DNA of 34,974 nt from Armatimonadota bacterium (GCA_014380815.1 JACMJB010000224.1:1-34974), one strand, 5' to 3'. Positions 8,311 to 17,909 are shown, counted from the stretch's first letter. Made by a program: numbers and translations. Notes: generated from the sequence alone by a model not told the origin.

Positions 8311-11300
8311 TCAGTGCAACGTGAGGGCGAGGTCAGCAGCCTGTTCGAGACGGAGGGTGGCACCCTCCGTCCAGGCGGCATCGAAGGCGCTAGCGGGAGC
8401 GCAGTGGCGAGCGTCCTCCCGCAGACGGTGAATGTGCTCAAGATCATCCGGGGAGTGTGGAACAGCCAGGGACTCGCGGGAGGCAGCGGAGGCGGCGAGA
8501 AGTTTGGCGCAGGGCAGGTACTGCCCGGTCAGGAGGGCGTACCAGCCCATCGCTTCGAGCACGAGGAGAATAAGCAGCTTGCCGCCTGTCGCTCGCGCGA
8601 TGACGAGAGCCTCTACCAGAAACATCTTTCCCGCGGCGGTATCTCCGACTCTCAGCATCAGAAAGCCCAGACTATGCAGCGAAAAGGCGACTCCCAGGCG
8701 ATCTCCCAGGGCACGTTTTAGCGGCAGACTCTCCTCGTAGTAGGTGCGCGCCCGGGCGAGATCCCCTTCCTGGTGCGCCAGGTTCCCCAGATTATGCAGG
8801 GTATAGGCGGTCATACGGTGCTCTCCAAGCTCGCGCGAAAGCGCCAGGCTTTCTTCCTGCAAAGCGCGTGCGGTGATGAGGTCCCCCTCATCCTGCGCGA
8901 CGTTCCCCAGGTTTCCGAGCGCCCCGGCGATCGTCAGTCGGTCTCCCTGTTCTCGGTGTATCTCTAGCCCTTGTGTATAGAGCGTCCGCGCGCGGGCGAA
9001 ATCCTTTCGGCGATAGGCGACGTTCCCCAGACAGCCCAGCGCGATTGCCTGTCCCCTGCGGTCACCGAGCACTCTGCAAGTCTCCCGGCTTTCGTTATAA
9101 AGCGTCTCCGCCACCAAAAGATCCCCACGTTCATAGGCGAGTATCCCCGCCCCCTTTAGCGCCTTTGCACGGGTCCGGGTTGGCAGGGCCACGGTTCCGT
9201 CACCGGAGGCGAGAGTGCGTTCCAGCCACATCGCCCCTTCCAGCAGATGCCCTCGCATCTTCCAGAACAGCGCTAGCGCTGCTGCCAGACGAAGCCCGGT
9301 GTCCTCTGAGACACAGTATTCGAGAGCCGCGCGAAAGTTCGCGTGGTCGGCTTCCATTCGGTCGAACCAGGCAGCCTGTTCCGGTCCCTGAAGCAGGGCA
9401 TCGGCAGTCTCTGCGATGCGCACGAAGTGGGCGGCATGGAGTTGCCGCAGCGCGTTGCGTCCACCGGGTTCAAGCTGCGCCTCCGCGAATTCCCGAAGCG
9501 GCTCCAGAAGGCGTATTCGCATCTCCTCTCCGCTGCCTGCCACGGACTCCTCCGTGACAATGAGGGACGCATCGCGAAGCCGCGCCAGCCCCTCCATCGT
9601 CCGCCCGTGAAGCGCGGGGTCGCTGTGGGCGCAGACCGCTTCCACCGCCTCCGGGGTAGCGCCTCCCCGGAATACGGAAAGCTGGTAAAACATCTGCTGG
9701 GTCTCGGGGGACAGCAGATCGCAACTCCAGGCAATTGCCCCTCGCAGACTCCGCTGACGGGACGGCAGATTGGGACTCCGGCTCTCCAGGAGTTCCAGGC
9801 TATGGCTTAGTCGGTCCAGGACCTGAGCCGGGGTAAACAGCTTTGCCCAGGCGGCGGCAAGCTCGATAGCCAGCGGAATCCCCTCCAGCTTTGCGCACAC
9901 TGCGGCGACCGGGGCGCAATTGCGCGGCGTGACCCGGAAATCTACCTTCTGAGCGCGCGCGCGATCCGCGAAGAGCTGGATACTGGGATAGTCGAGCAGC
10001 GTGTCCAGAACCAGAGACGCTTCAGAGGGCACCGGGAGCGGGGGGACAAACAGTTCCTGCTCCCCACTGATACCCAGTGCCTGCCGCGAAGTTGCCAGAA
10101 GGAGGAGAGCGGGAACTCGCTCCAGCAGGAGCCGAACCGAAGCCGCCGCTCCTTTCGGATCCAGGGGACCGTGTCCCAGCAGATGTTCCAGGTTGTCCAG
10201 GATCAGCAGCGCTCCCCCCGCCGCGAAGGCATTCGCGATCTGCTGGAGCGGTTCGTCGCGAGAGGGAGTGAGCCGCAAAGCAGAGCGGACCCGGTTCAAA
10301 AATCCGCTGGTATCGGAAAGGTCCGCAAGGGGTGCGAAAAACACCCCTCCCGGAAAGGTGTCCGTTAGACGCGCGGCAGCCTCGACCGCGAGGCGCGTCT
10401 TTCCGGTTCCGCCCGTTCCGGTCAGCGTCAGCAGGCGGACCGGCTGCGGCGGATGAAGGAGCACCTGTATCTGCTCCAACAGGTCCGTTCGTCCAAAAAA
10501 GCGGGTGAACGGGTGCGGCAGCCCGCCCCCGCCTTGTGCCGCCGGTCTCGCAGGGACAAACGGGGCGGAGCTTGGTGCCGCCAGAGAAGCTTTGGAACGC
10601 AGGGCGGGAGGGCGCACCCTCCCCCCATGACGCATCGCCGCATCGTTTTCTTTGTCGGTCCCCTCTGCCAGGCGCAGCGCCAATTCGCGTATCGCAGCGG
10701 TGGGAGGTGCCTCCCCCTGAGCTTTTCGCAGCTGTTCCAGTTCGTGCAGCTGCTCGCGTGCGGCGGCAGGGCGACCGAGGGCGGCATAAAGGCGCATCAG
10801 TAGCCGCCGCGAAGTCTCGCTCAGTGGGTCAGCCTGAACTGCCAAATGGGCATAGTTCAGCGCACGGTCGAAGTCCCCCCTCTGCATCAGAAGGGCGGAA
10901 AGCCGTCTCAGGATCTGCAGATAGGAGTCTGCCAGTCGTTCCCTTTCCGCGAGCACCCAATCATCATAATAACCGGGCAGCAGTTCTCCCGTGTACAGAG
11001 CGGCGGCGAGGATCAGATCGGTGATAGTCTGCTCATCTGACTCGGCCCGCGCTCCGGCTTCGCGGGCGGATTCAAACTCCATGACATCGGTGATGATGGC
11101 ATCCGGACGCAGACGAACCGTCGAGCGGTCCGCGATCAGGATGCTTCCTATGGAGGCCGCTCCCAGGGTCGCTTCTGGCTCGATCTGTCGGCGCAGAGAG
11201 TTCAGAGCGACACTGAGGCTATTCCGGGCCGCACTCAGGTCGCTATCGGGCCAGAGGGTGTCCAGAAGCACCTCGCGGGGATGGTCTCGTTCTCGGTAGA

Positions 11301-11415
11301 GGGCGAGGTAGGCAAGCAGCAGTCCGGTCTTTTGGGTGCGAAACCGCGCGATCACCTGCTCACCCTGGAGGGCTTCCAATTTGCCCAGGAGTCGAATGCG
11401 CCAGGATTCCGTCAT
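8311..11415 (-). CDS. AfsR/SARP-like regulator: BTAD, NB-ARC ATPase and TPR domains
   Basis: This cytoplasmic multidomain transcription factor has 1034 aa. Domains in order: an OmpR-type winged helix (about 1-95, with RTQKTGLLLAYLAL and HPREVLLDTLWPDSD), a bacterial transcriptional activator domain (about 100-250, with GELLPGYYDDWVLAERE and the LxxLYAALGRPAAA helices), a linker, and an NB-ARC/STAND ATPase with Walker A GTGGTGKT (333-340) and Walker B LLILDNLEHL. TPR repeats near the C-terminus (ALGNLGNVAQDEGDLITA and similar) would sense a ligand or partner. Such proteins act as signal-integrating switches that activate nearby or global genes on ATP binding. I chose the ATG at 11415 because the first 52 residues of the longer frame are Cys/Pro-rich and unlike the family. 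Its target is not evident. It follows pilB on the same strand after a 155-base gap. Confidence 0.88.
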   Translation of the reverse strand: MTESWRIRLLGKLEALQGEQVIARFRTQKTGLLLAYLALYRERDHPREVLLDTLWPDSDLSAARNSLSVALNSLRRQIEPEATLGAASIGSILIADRSTVRLRPDAIITDVMEFESAREAGARAESDEQTITDLILAAALYTGELLPGYYDDWVLAERERLADSYLQILRRLSALLMQRGDFDRALNYAHLAVQADPLSETSRRLLMRLYAALGRPAAAREQLHELEQLRKAQGEAPPTAAIRELALRLAEGTDKENDAAMRHGGRVRPPALRSKASLAAPSSAPFVPARPAAQGGGGLPHPFTRFFGRTDLLEQIQVLLHPPQPVRLLTLTGTGGTGKTRLAVEAAARLTDTFPGGVFFAPLADLSDTSGFLNRVRSALRLTPSRDEPLQQIANAFAAGGALLILDNLEHLLGHGPLDPKGAAASVRLLLERVPALLLLATSRQALGISGEQELFVPPLPVPSEASLVLDTLLDYPSIQLFADRARAQKVDFRVTPRNCAPVAAVCAKLEGIPLAIELAAAWAKLFTPAQVLDRLSHSLELLESRSPNLPSRQRSLRGAIAWSCDLLSPETQQMFYQLSVFRGGATPEAVEAVCAHSDPALHGRTMEGLARLRDASLIVTEESVAGSGEEMRIRLLEPLREFAEAQLEPGGRNALRQLHAAHFVRIAETADALLQGPEQAAWFDRMEADHANFRAALEYCVSEDTGLRLAAALALFWKMRGHLLEGAMWLERTLASGDGTVALPTRTRAKALKGAGILAYERGDLLVAETLYNESRETCRVLGDRRGQAIALGCLGNVAYRRKDFARARTLYTQGLEIHREQGDRLTIAGALGNLGNVAQDEGDLITARALQEESLALSRELGEHRMTAYTLHNLGNLAHQEGDLARARTYYEESLPLKRALGDRLGVAFSLHSLGFLMLRVGDTAAGKMFLVEALVIARATGGKLLILLVLEAMGWYALLTGQYLPCAKLLAASAASRESLAVPHSPDDLEHIHRLREDARHCAPASAFDAAWTEGATLRLEQAADLALTLH

Positions 11416-11525
11416 GGATTTGGCTTCACAGCAACGTCGCACCAGGGGAAGGGGGATGCAGTGAATACCAGGACATGACGCAGCATATTTCGATGGCGCC
11501 GTGTGGAAAATCCTCTCTTTAAGGC

Positions 11526-11559
11526 AAAAAAACCAGCAGCAGAAAGGCTTTGACCTGGT
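11526..11559 (-). terminator. Weak rho-independent terminator after pilB
   Basis: On the minus strand ACCAG...CTGGT pairs (11555-11559 with 11532-11536) and is followed directly by seven Ts (11532-11526, sharing the last stem base). The stem is short and the loop is 18 bases, so only the T-run is strong. It lies just downstream of the pilB stop and upstream of the regulator gene. Confidence 0.35.
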
Positions 11560-11570
11560 GCGGCGGCTCA

Positions 11571-13289
11571 CTACCCCGCATAAATGACGCGGAGGCTTTC
11601 TTCAAGCGTGGTGACACCGAGCAGGATCTTCTCCATCGCGTCTTCTTTCAGCGACTTCATCCCCGCCTCGATGGCGGCCTCCCGGATGGCATAGGCGGAG
11701 GCATGGGCCAGAATCAGTTCGCGCACCTTGTCGGTGACCGGCATCAGCTCATAGCAGCCGACCCGGCCTTTGTAACCACTGCCCTTGCAGACATCACAGC
11801 CCCGACCGCGGAAAAACGTCACCTTGCTTTTGTCAATCTCGTCGAGGTTCATCCCCAGACGTTTAATCGCATCACGCGGTGGTTCGTAAGGCTGCTTGCA
11901 CTTTTCGCAGACCTTACGGAGAAGCCGCTGCGCCATGACACCAATGGTCGCCGACGCGATCAAAAACGGTTCGACTCCCATATCCATCAAGCGAGCGACC
12001 GCACCAGGGGCATCGTTGGTGTGCAACGTGGAAAAGACCAGGTGCCCGGTCAAAGCGGCCTCGATCGCGATCATCGCGGTTTCCTGGTCGCGCATCTCTC
12101 CGACCATGATGATGTCGGGGTCCTGTCGAAGCATCGAGCGCAGACCGGCAGCGAACGTCATGCCCGCCTTGTTGTTAACACCGACCTGGGTGATGCCCGA
12201 AAGCTCATACTCGACCGGGTCCTCGATCGTCAGAATGTTTTTTTCGCCGGAGTTGACCTTGGCGAGGCAGGAGTAAAGCGTGGTGGATTTGCCGGAACCG
12301 GTGGGACCGGTGACCAGGATGATGCCGTAGGTCCGCATGATCATAGACTCGAACATCTCGAACGTGTGCGGCAGAAGCCCCAGCTTGTGCAGTCCCACGG
12401 AGATATTCGACTTGTCCAGGACGCGCATGACGATCTTCTCGCCGAAGACGGCGGGAAGCGTCGAAACACGGAAATCGTACTGCTTGCGCTCGATGGTGGC
12501 GGAAATACGCCCGTCCTGCGGGGCGCGCTTCTCGGCGATATCCATATCCGCCATGATCTTGATACGGCTGGTAAGGCTGGCCTGCGCCTTCTTGGGAACC
12601 ACCAGACCATCGAGCAGGATGCCATCCACTCGGTACCGGATCTTCAGGCAGTCGCGGGCAGGCTCCATATGGATATCGGATGCCTTCTCCAGAATCCCCT
12701 TGGCGATAATCATATTCGCCAGCTTGACGACCGGAGCCTCTTCCGAAAGGTTTTTCAGCTCCTCGATGGAGATGTTCTCATCGTCGCCACGGTGGTTGTC
12801 CAGCGAGACGTCATCCTCGAACGTCTTGAGGACGTCGCCTACCGCCTCGCCGTCGTTGCGGTAAGCTTCGGTGATCGCCAGAAGAATATCTTCCTCGGTG
12901 GCGATCATCGGCTCGACCTCTTTGCCGGTGATGAGACGGATCTCATCGGTCGCGAAGATGTCCAGCGGATTCTTCATCGCCAGCTTCAGGCGATTTCCCT
13001 CCACCTGGACCGGCAGCACTTTGTAGCGGCGCGCTAGATCCTGGGAGACCAGAGTAGCAACCTCGTAAGGGATTTCCACCTCAGCGAGATCAATGAATTC
13101 GATCCCCCAGTGTTCTCCCAGCACTCGGACCCGGTCTTTTTCCGTAATCAGTCCCATGCTGACCAGAAGGTCGCCGAGCTGCTTGTGACCGCCGAGCTGC
13201 TTTTGCTTCTCCAGTGCGCTGGCAATATCCGCTTGGGTCACCAGTCCCTGCCGCACGAAAAGCTCGCCGATTCGTTCTAGTTGCTGCAT
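11571..13289 (-). CDS. pilB: Type IV pilus extension ATPase PilB (GspE family)
   Basis: PilB is the cytoplasmic hexameric ATPase that powers pilin polymerisation. The 572-aa protein has the family's usual length. It starts with an MshEN/GspE N-terminal domain (about 1-145), followed by the linker and the catalytic domain. That domain has Walker A GPTGSGKST (328-336), the Asp box ILTIEDPVEYE, the Walker B region PDIIMVGEMRDQETA, the His box LVFSTLHTNDA, and a zinc-binding tetracysteine motif (CEKC...CDVC). The zinc motif and RASDIHMEP-like segment separate it from retraction ATPase PilT. The ATG is preceded by GAGG with a five-base spacer. It lies downstream of pilQ but beyond a strong terminator, so it probably has its own promoter; GATAAT at 13359-13354 next to an A8 tract is a candidate. 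Confidence 0.96.
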   Translation of the reverse strand: MQQLERIGELFVRQGLVTQADIASALEKQKQLGGHKQLGDLLVSMGLITEKDRVRVLGEHWGIEFIDLAEVEIPYEVATLVSQDLARRYKVLPVQVEGNRLKLAMKNPLDIFATDEIRLITGKEVEPMIATEEDILLAITEAYRNDGEAVGDVLKTFEDDVSLDNHRGDDENISIEELKNLSEEAPVVKLANMIIAKGILEKASDIHMEPARDCLKIRYRVDGILLDGLVVPKKAQASLTSRIKIMADMDIAEKRAPQDGRISATIERKQYDFRVSTLPAVFGEKIVMRVLDKSNISVGLHKLGLLPHTFEMFESMIMRTYGIILVTGPTGSGKSTTLYSCLAKVNSGEKNILTIEDPVEYELSGITQVGVNNKAGMTFAAGLRSMLRQDPDIIMVGEMRDQETAMIAIEAALTGHLVFSTLHTNDAPGAVARLMDMGVEPFLIASATIGVMAQRLLRKVCEKCKQPYEPPRDAIKRLGMNLDEIDKSKVTFFRGRGCDVCKGSGYKGRVGCYELMPVTDKVRELILAHASAYAIREAAIEAGMKSLKEDAMEKILLGVTTLEESLRVIYAG

Positions 13290-13449
13290 AAGCCTCGTTC
13301 AATCAACCGTTCTAAAAACTGGGGCGGGCCGGGAGGCGCCATCCCTCATCCGTATTATCGGGAGACCGCGCTTTTTTTTGCATAGATGCAAAGGGATTCT
13401 GCGCATGGACGCTTGCCGCGCAGTGTGAAACGGTGCGAAACGAAAAGAC

Positions 13450-13481
13450 GGGGCGGACTGTGGTTCTACACAGTCCGCCCC
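13450..13481 (-). terminator. Rho-independent terminator of the pilMNOPQ operon
   Basis: A perfect 13-bp GC-rich stem (GGGGCGGACTGTG 13450-13462 with CACAGTCCGCCCC 13469-13481) has a six-base loop. On the minus strand it is followed by GTCTTTTCGTTT. It lies about 50 bases after the pilQ stop codon, separating pilQ from pilB. Confidence 0.8.
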
Positions 13482-13532
13482 GGACGGATTGATCCCCATC
13501 GCATCTCTCCTGGCGGACTCAGCCGCGAGAGA

Positions 13533-16235
13533 CTATTCTTTAATCAGCCGCGAGGTCAGCAGAACCACGATCTCGCTACGGCTCCGCGTGTTTTGACGGA
13601 ATTTAAACAGCTCTCCGAAGAACGGGATGTCCCCGAGGAACGGCACTTTCTGGATGTTCCTGACATCGCTGTCGCTGATCAAACCGCCGATGGCGATCGT
13701 TTCGCCGTCCTTGACTCGGATTGTGGTATCCACGAAGCGGGTCGCGATCTGGGGAAGCTGAATGCCGTTGCCGACGTTCAGGAACGACGAGATCGAGGAC
13801 ACTTCGGGGTGGACGTACAGCGTGATCGTGCCGTCCGGGCTGTACCGACCTGTCACTTTGAGCGTGATTCCCACCGTCGCTGTTTCCGTGGTGACGTTCT
13901 GTCCCTGCTGCGTCTGCTGGATGTTGGTGACATACTTGATCTGGTCCCCCACAAACACCGTGGCGGTCTGCCCGTCGAGAGCGGAAAGGTTGGGGTTCGA
14001 CAGGATCTTGCCCTTGTTGTTGTTGAGCGTAGCCTGAAGCTGGGCCAGAACACTGTACGGCGTCCGGAAAACCGCCCCGAAGTTCGGGGTTCGACCCGGT
14101 CCAGAACTTTGTGTCGGACCGACGGTTATTCCTCCGGGTCCGCCCTGGTTCGACTCACCGACATTCACCGGTCGGCTGAAATCGTAGGTCAGACCAAGCC
14201 GCAGCGCATCCTGCGCGTTGATGTCCAGGACCTTGGTCTCGTAGATCATCTGCGGCACACGGGTGTCAATCTTCGCCAGCACGTCCTGGGCACGCGCCAG
14301 ATCTTCGGGAAGACCGGTCAGCAGCAGCGTGGTCGTGCTGCTGGTCACGGTCACGTTATTGGTGGTTGCCGGTCCGCCCGTCGCGGTTCCGGGCGGCAGA
14401 ACGACGCCGCCAGGAAGCGGGATTGCGCTCGCCGTGTACGAGAGTGACTGCCCCGTGGAATTCGGCTTGAATCCGGGGGTGGGACCGGGGGTTACGTATA
14501 CATTCGAGACAAGCTGCTGCAGCACCTGGATCAGATCCGGAGCCGAGGCGTACTTGATCTTATAGACCTCTGTCGTCAGGCCCGCGAACCGTTTGCTCTG
14601 GACGAGCTGCTCGCGGTAGGGCGCTTCGATGAGCGCGGTTTCGGTGGCATCAATAAAGCTGCGAACCGCCTCAATCTCCGCGGGCGACGCGGAGACGTTC
14701 ACCACGCCGCCTTTTGGGATCACACGGCTGATGCCGCCGCTCCCTGCCGGCGATGCCGATAATGAGGGGTCCGGCAGTGCCGGCGAAAGGCCGCCAGGTG
14801 TACCAGGCAGAGCGTTTGCGGAGAGCGACGAAGCCGATGTGGGTGACAGGATGCTGCCAAGCCGTCCCTCCGACCCGATAGTCACGACCGTGATCCGCCC
14901 TTTGAGTGTCGGGAACGAAGATTCGATCGAGGATCTCAGCGACACGCCATCCGAAAAGATAAACGGGATAGAAGCTGAGGTCTGGATCCCAACCGAGGAC
15001 CCACGGGCCAGCGCGGAGACGGCGTCCGGAGTCCCGACCGCATAAGTATTGCCGATCCGAGCGTACCGATACCCGCTCAGATTAACGACGGTATCGAGCG
15101 CTTCGGCGAACGAGACGCGCTTAAGGGAGACCGTGATCTTGTCCTGGATGGCTCCCGACGCGCCGGCATTGCTCGCGCCGTTGGTTGCGAGAATGATATT
15201 GATTCCCGACTGCAGCGCGAGCGCCTTAACCACCTCGCTGATGTCCGCGGAGACGAAGTCCAGCGAGACTCGTCGCGCACTGGGGGCGACCGAGGCGGCG
15301 GTAAAGGTCGGAGCCGTGACCGATACCCGGTTCGCCGCCATCACGGCTCGGTTTCTTACCACGGGGGGGCGCTTGACCACGGAGCGGGATACCGCCCCGG
15401 CTGCCGGTTTGGGGCGAGGCTGGAAGGGGACCGCGCGCAGCAGCGGGGCGGACACTATCGCGATTGCCGGCAGACTGGAGACACCCGCCGCGATGCCGGA
15501 CTGCTTCGGAGCGGTCAGCGTGCGAACCCTCGCGGACGAGGCAATGGGGCGTGCTGCCGACCGGGGCAGCGACAGGGCCGGGAGCGTCAGGTTCGCCGGT
15601 TCCGAAGCGGTAGCAACGGTCGAAGCGGCGGTCGCCTGGGGTCCCGAGGAAGCCGCAGCGGCGGCGGTCGCGAGGCGGCGATTCAGCAGGGTTCGCAGGG
15701 TGTTTGAGCCGGTGAGCGTGCCGCTGGCGAAATACTTGCTTTTGCCGACAGCAGCGGAGACCAGGCCCTCCGGGCGGTAACCAGGCTTCCAGATCGTGAC
15801 GGTCCAGCGGCGGCGGTCTGGGGATGACTGCACCGACCACGTTAGGGATTGACGGCTGTTGGCGACCACGCGGACCAGATTTTGCCCGTTCTCGCGGGAG
15901 GAACCCGTTCGGATATTTTGAACGCCATTTTGCCGTACATTCGTGTAGCCGGACCGTCCGTCATTCCAGCTGCCCGCAACGGTAATCATGGTTGCTTTCG
16001 GGCGGGGCAGCGCCTGGATAAGGGGCGTAAACGACTGGTTCGCGGTGAGCGTGATCTGAGTGCCGTTCTCGACCGTCGTGATGTCCAGCGAGGTAAGGGT
16101 TGTTTCGCCCACGCGGGCCACGGCGGGTGCCGCGGGAAGGGCGGCAGCCGAGACGGGGGGGGCGATCCCTCCCCCGACCGACATCAGGCCAAGCGCGGCG
16201 AGGCCCAGAGCGTAAAGTTCCTGTTTAGTTTGCAC
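13533..16235 (-). CDS. pilQ: Type IV pilus outer-membrane secretin PilQ
   Basis: PilQ forms the multimeric outer-membrane channel through which the pilus passes. The 900-aa protein has a signal-like hydrophobic N-terminus (about 8-32), an AMIN domain (about 45-150), a long Ala/Pro/Ser linker (about 190-320), an STN/secretin N0-like domain (about 325-405, DFVSADISEVVKALALQSG), N1-like modules with Gly/Ser-rich inserts (about 420-700), and the C-terminal secretin domain. The last contains NPNLSALDGQTATVFVG and VPFLGDIPFFGELF. I place the start at a GTG (16235) with GGAG nine bases upstream; the longer frame adds 58 residues that overlap pilP. The GTG lies inside the end of pilP (11-base overlap), indicating translational coupling. 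Confidence 0.94.
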   Translation of the reverse strand: MQTKQELYALGLAALGLMSVGGGIAPPVSAAALPAAPAVARVGETTLTSLDITTVENGTQITLTANQSFTPLIQALPRPKATMITVAGSWNDGRSGYTNVRQNGVQNIRTGSSRENGQNLVRVVANSRQSLTWSVQSSPDRRRWTVTIWKPGYRPEGLVSAAVGKSKYFASGTLTGSNTLRTLLNRRLATAAAAASSGPQATAASTVATASEPANLTLPALSLPRSAARPIASSARVRTLTAPKQSGIAAGVSSLPAIAIVSAPLLRAVPFQPRPKPAAGAVSRSVVKRPPVVRNRAVMAANRVSVTAPTFTAASVAPSARRVSLDFVSADISEVVKALALQSGINIILATNGASNAGASGAIQDKITVSLKRVSFAEALDTVVNLSGYRYARIGNTYAVGTPDAVSALARGSSVGIQTSASIPFIFSDGVSLRSSIESSFPTLKGRITVVTIGSEGRLGSILSPTSASSLSANALPGTPGGLSPALPDPSLSASPAGSGGISRVIPKGGVVNVSASPAEIEAVRSFIDATETALIEAPYREQLVQSKRFAGLTTEVYKIKYASAPDLIQVLQQLVSNVYVTPGPTPGFKPNSTGQSLSYTASAIPLPGGVVLPPGTATGGPATTNNVTVTSSTTTLLLTGLPEDLARAQDVLAKIDTRVPQMIYETKVLDINAQDALRLGLTYDFSRPVNVGESNQGGPGGITVGPTQSSGPGRTPNFGAVFRTPYSVLAQLQATLNNNKGKILSNPNLSALDGQTATVFVGDQIKYVTNIQQTQQGQNVTTETATVGITLKVTGRYSPDGTITLYVHPEVSSISSFLNVGNGIQLPQIATRFVDTTIRVKDGETIAIGGLISDSDVRNIQKVPFLGDIPFFGELFKFRQNTRSRSEIVVLLTSRLIKE

Positions 16236-17049
16236 GAGATGGTACTCCGTTGAGTCCGCTGCCGCCGACGGTCGCACCGCCCGCGCGCGCAGAAGAGTTT
16301 GATGAGGAAGATGAGGAAAGAGTGATGATTTTGATGTTGCGTTTGTTTCGGATTTCGACACCACTGGAGCGGACTGCGGACACGTGATAACCGTTGTCCA
16401 CCGGATCACCGACCGTCACAAACCGGCGGCTGCCGGTCGAATCGTGCAGAATGGCGACATCCTGGCCCCGCTTGATGCCGTCGCTGTCGCGCTCGGCGAG
16501 GACGATCCCCGAAACCGCCCAATCCGGAGCGGGCAGTTCCACGGCAGCCGGGATCAGGGGCTTGACGTCGCCTCCCAGGCTCTGCAGACCCGGCGCACCC
16601 TGCGCCGATCCGGTCAGGCCAAGCAGCTTCTGCAGGTTTGACCGCTTGTTCTCATTGGAGACTACCGAGGGCAGCGGGGCGACCGGGGCGGGACGCGCGG
16701 GGGCCGCGGACTGAGGAGCGACGGGTGCGGCGCGGCCATTCGGGGTGAACGGGTCTTTTCCACCCAGAGGTGGTCCGATCCGCAGGAAATCGAGTTCCGG
16801 GTCCGTTGCCAGCGCACCCAGTGCATCCAGCGAACCAGGTGCGCCCGGCACTTTGTCCGTGGCGGAGGCGACCGGGGAACCGGAGGCACTCACGGCTCCG
16901 GGGGTGTCGGGGGTGCCTGTGGTCGCGGCGGCGGTCGGTGTCCCTCCCGGTGCCGCGAGGAACTGCACCAGGGCGAAACCCAGCACACCGACCGCGAGGA
17001 CGATCAAGACGATCAGCTTGGGAAGTTCTTCTTTTTTAATCGGTTTCAT
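16225..17049 (-). CDS. pilP: PilP-like pilus alignment protein
   Basis: This 274-aa bitopic inner-membrane protein has a cytoplasmic KPIKKEELPK start and one transmembrane helix (about 11-33). A long Pro/Ala/Gly-rich periplasmic linker carries a DPF motif. A small beta domain near the C-terminus (DWAVSGIVLAERDSDGIKRG...RRFVTVGDPVDNGYHVSAV) resembles the PilP/GspC homology region, which docks onto the secretin. The Ser-rich tail is unusual. Sequence similarity to proteobacterial PilP is weak, it is not a lipoprotein here, and the assignment relies strongly on its position between pilO and pilQ. It overlaps pilQ by 11 bases and begins 20 bases after pilO. Confidence 0.78.
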   Translation of the reverse strand: MKPIKKEELPKLIVLIVLAVGVLGFALVQFLAAPGGTPTAAATTGTPDTPGAVSASGSPVASATDKVPGAPGSLDALGALATDPELDFLRIGPPLGGKDPFTPNGRAAPVAPQSAAPARPAPVAPLPSVVSNENKRSNLQKLLGLTGSAQGAPGLQSLGGDVKPLIPAAVELPAPDWAVSGIVLAERDSDGIKRGQDVAILHDSTGSRRFVTVGDPVDNGYHVSAVRSSGVEIRNKRNIKIITLSSSSSSNSSARAGGATVGGSGLNGVPSRAN

Positions 17050-17069
17050 GGCGTTCTTCAGGCTTCCTT

Positions 17070-17909
17070 TCAGGCCCCGGCTCGTGTGGCGACAAGCGGG
17101 GAAGAAGCGGCGGGGCGCAGTGCGCGCTGCTGAGCGGGAGTGTTGACCGGAGTCACTCCGGGCGTGACCACGGATGCCGCTCCACTCTCGGGCAGAGCAC
17201 CGGGCGCGACCGGTTTGCCGTCATCCGGGAAGATAAACCCGGTCAAACGGAGTCGGACTCCCAGTTTCGGCGATCCGGCAGCCGCGACCGCCCCGCCCTG
17301 CGGGGTGATCTGGACAGTCTCAACGGACAGGATCTTCGGGAACTCCGTGAGTCGGTACAGCATTTTCGCGGTGCTCCAGTACGAGCCGGTGACATCCATA
17401 TCAATGTGGATCTTGTCGTACGGCCACGTTTTGAAGGTCTTCCGGGCCTCTTTGTCCGCAGGCGGCTTGGGGGCTGGCTCCAGGGTCGGGCGGACAGAGT
17501 TCACCTTCAGGTTCACGGATTTCGCGAGCTGCTCCGTTTGTCGCAGGAGGGTCGGAACATATTCGTTGGCGGTGACCGACGTTTCCAGGAAGCGGATCTG
17601 ACCGGCGGTAAGCGCGTAGTCGTCCTCCACCTTTTTGAGTCGGCTCGCGATCTTCTGACCGGATGCCACCTCGGTCCGCTTTTCATCCACCTTCTTCTGA
17701 ATCTCCGCCATCTCCGCCGTCTGCCAGACATAGAGGGTGACACAGCCTGCCAGAACGAAACCGGTCATGCCGCCCAGAACCCAGATCGTCTGCTTCGAGG
17801 GTTTCAGGGTGAAGCGCGGGGCCTTGATCGGTGCGGGGCTGTCTGGAGCGTTCTCTCCGCTCCGGGCGGGGGGACCCGAGGGACCGGTCCCTGGTTTACG
17901 CAGCGTCAT
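17070..17909 (-). CDS. pilO: PilO-like pilus assembly protein
   Basis: The protein (279 aa) has a Pro-rich cytoplasmic N-terminus of about 40 residues, one transmembrane helix (about 42-63), a coiled-coil stretch (EMAEIQKKVDEKRTEVASGQ) and a periplasmic ferredoxin-like domain (about 115-215, containing IDMDVTGSYWSTAKMLYRLTEFPKILSVE), then a Pro/Ala-rich tail. This is the PilO architecture. PilO heterodimerises with PilN to form the periplasmic alignment complex. AAAGGAG lies seven bases before the ATG. The start overlaps the end of pilN by 14 bases, consistent with coupled translation of the two partners. Confidence 0.87.
   Translation of the reverse strand: MTLRKPGTGPSGPPARSGENAPDSPAPIKAPRFTLKPSKQTIWVLGGMTGFVLAGCVTLYVWQTAEMAEIQKKVDEKRTEVASGQKIASRLKKVEDDYALTAGQIRFLETSVTANEYVPTLLRQTEQLAKSVNLKVNSVRPTLEPAPKPPADKEARKTFKTWPYDKIHIDMDVTGSYWSTAKMLYRLTEFPKILSVETVQITPQGGAVAAAGSPKLGVRLRLTGFIFPDDGKPVAPGALPESGAASVVTPGVTPVNTPAQQRALRPAASSPLVATRAGA

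Noticed and set aside
11550-13037. 495-codon plus-strand frame opposite pilB.
   Set aside because: Its composition (Asp/His/Arg rich, no domains) is typical of antisense frames in GC-rich genes, and pilB on the other strand is unambiguous.
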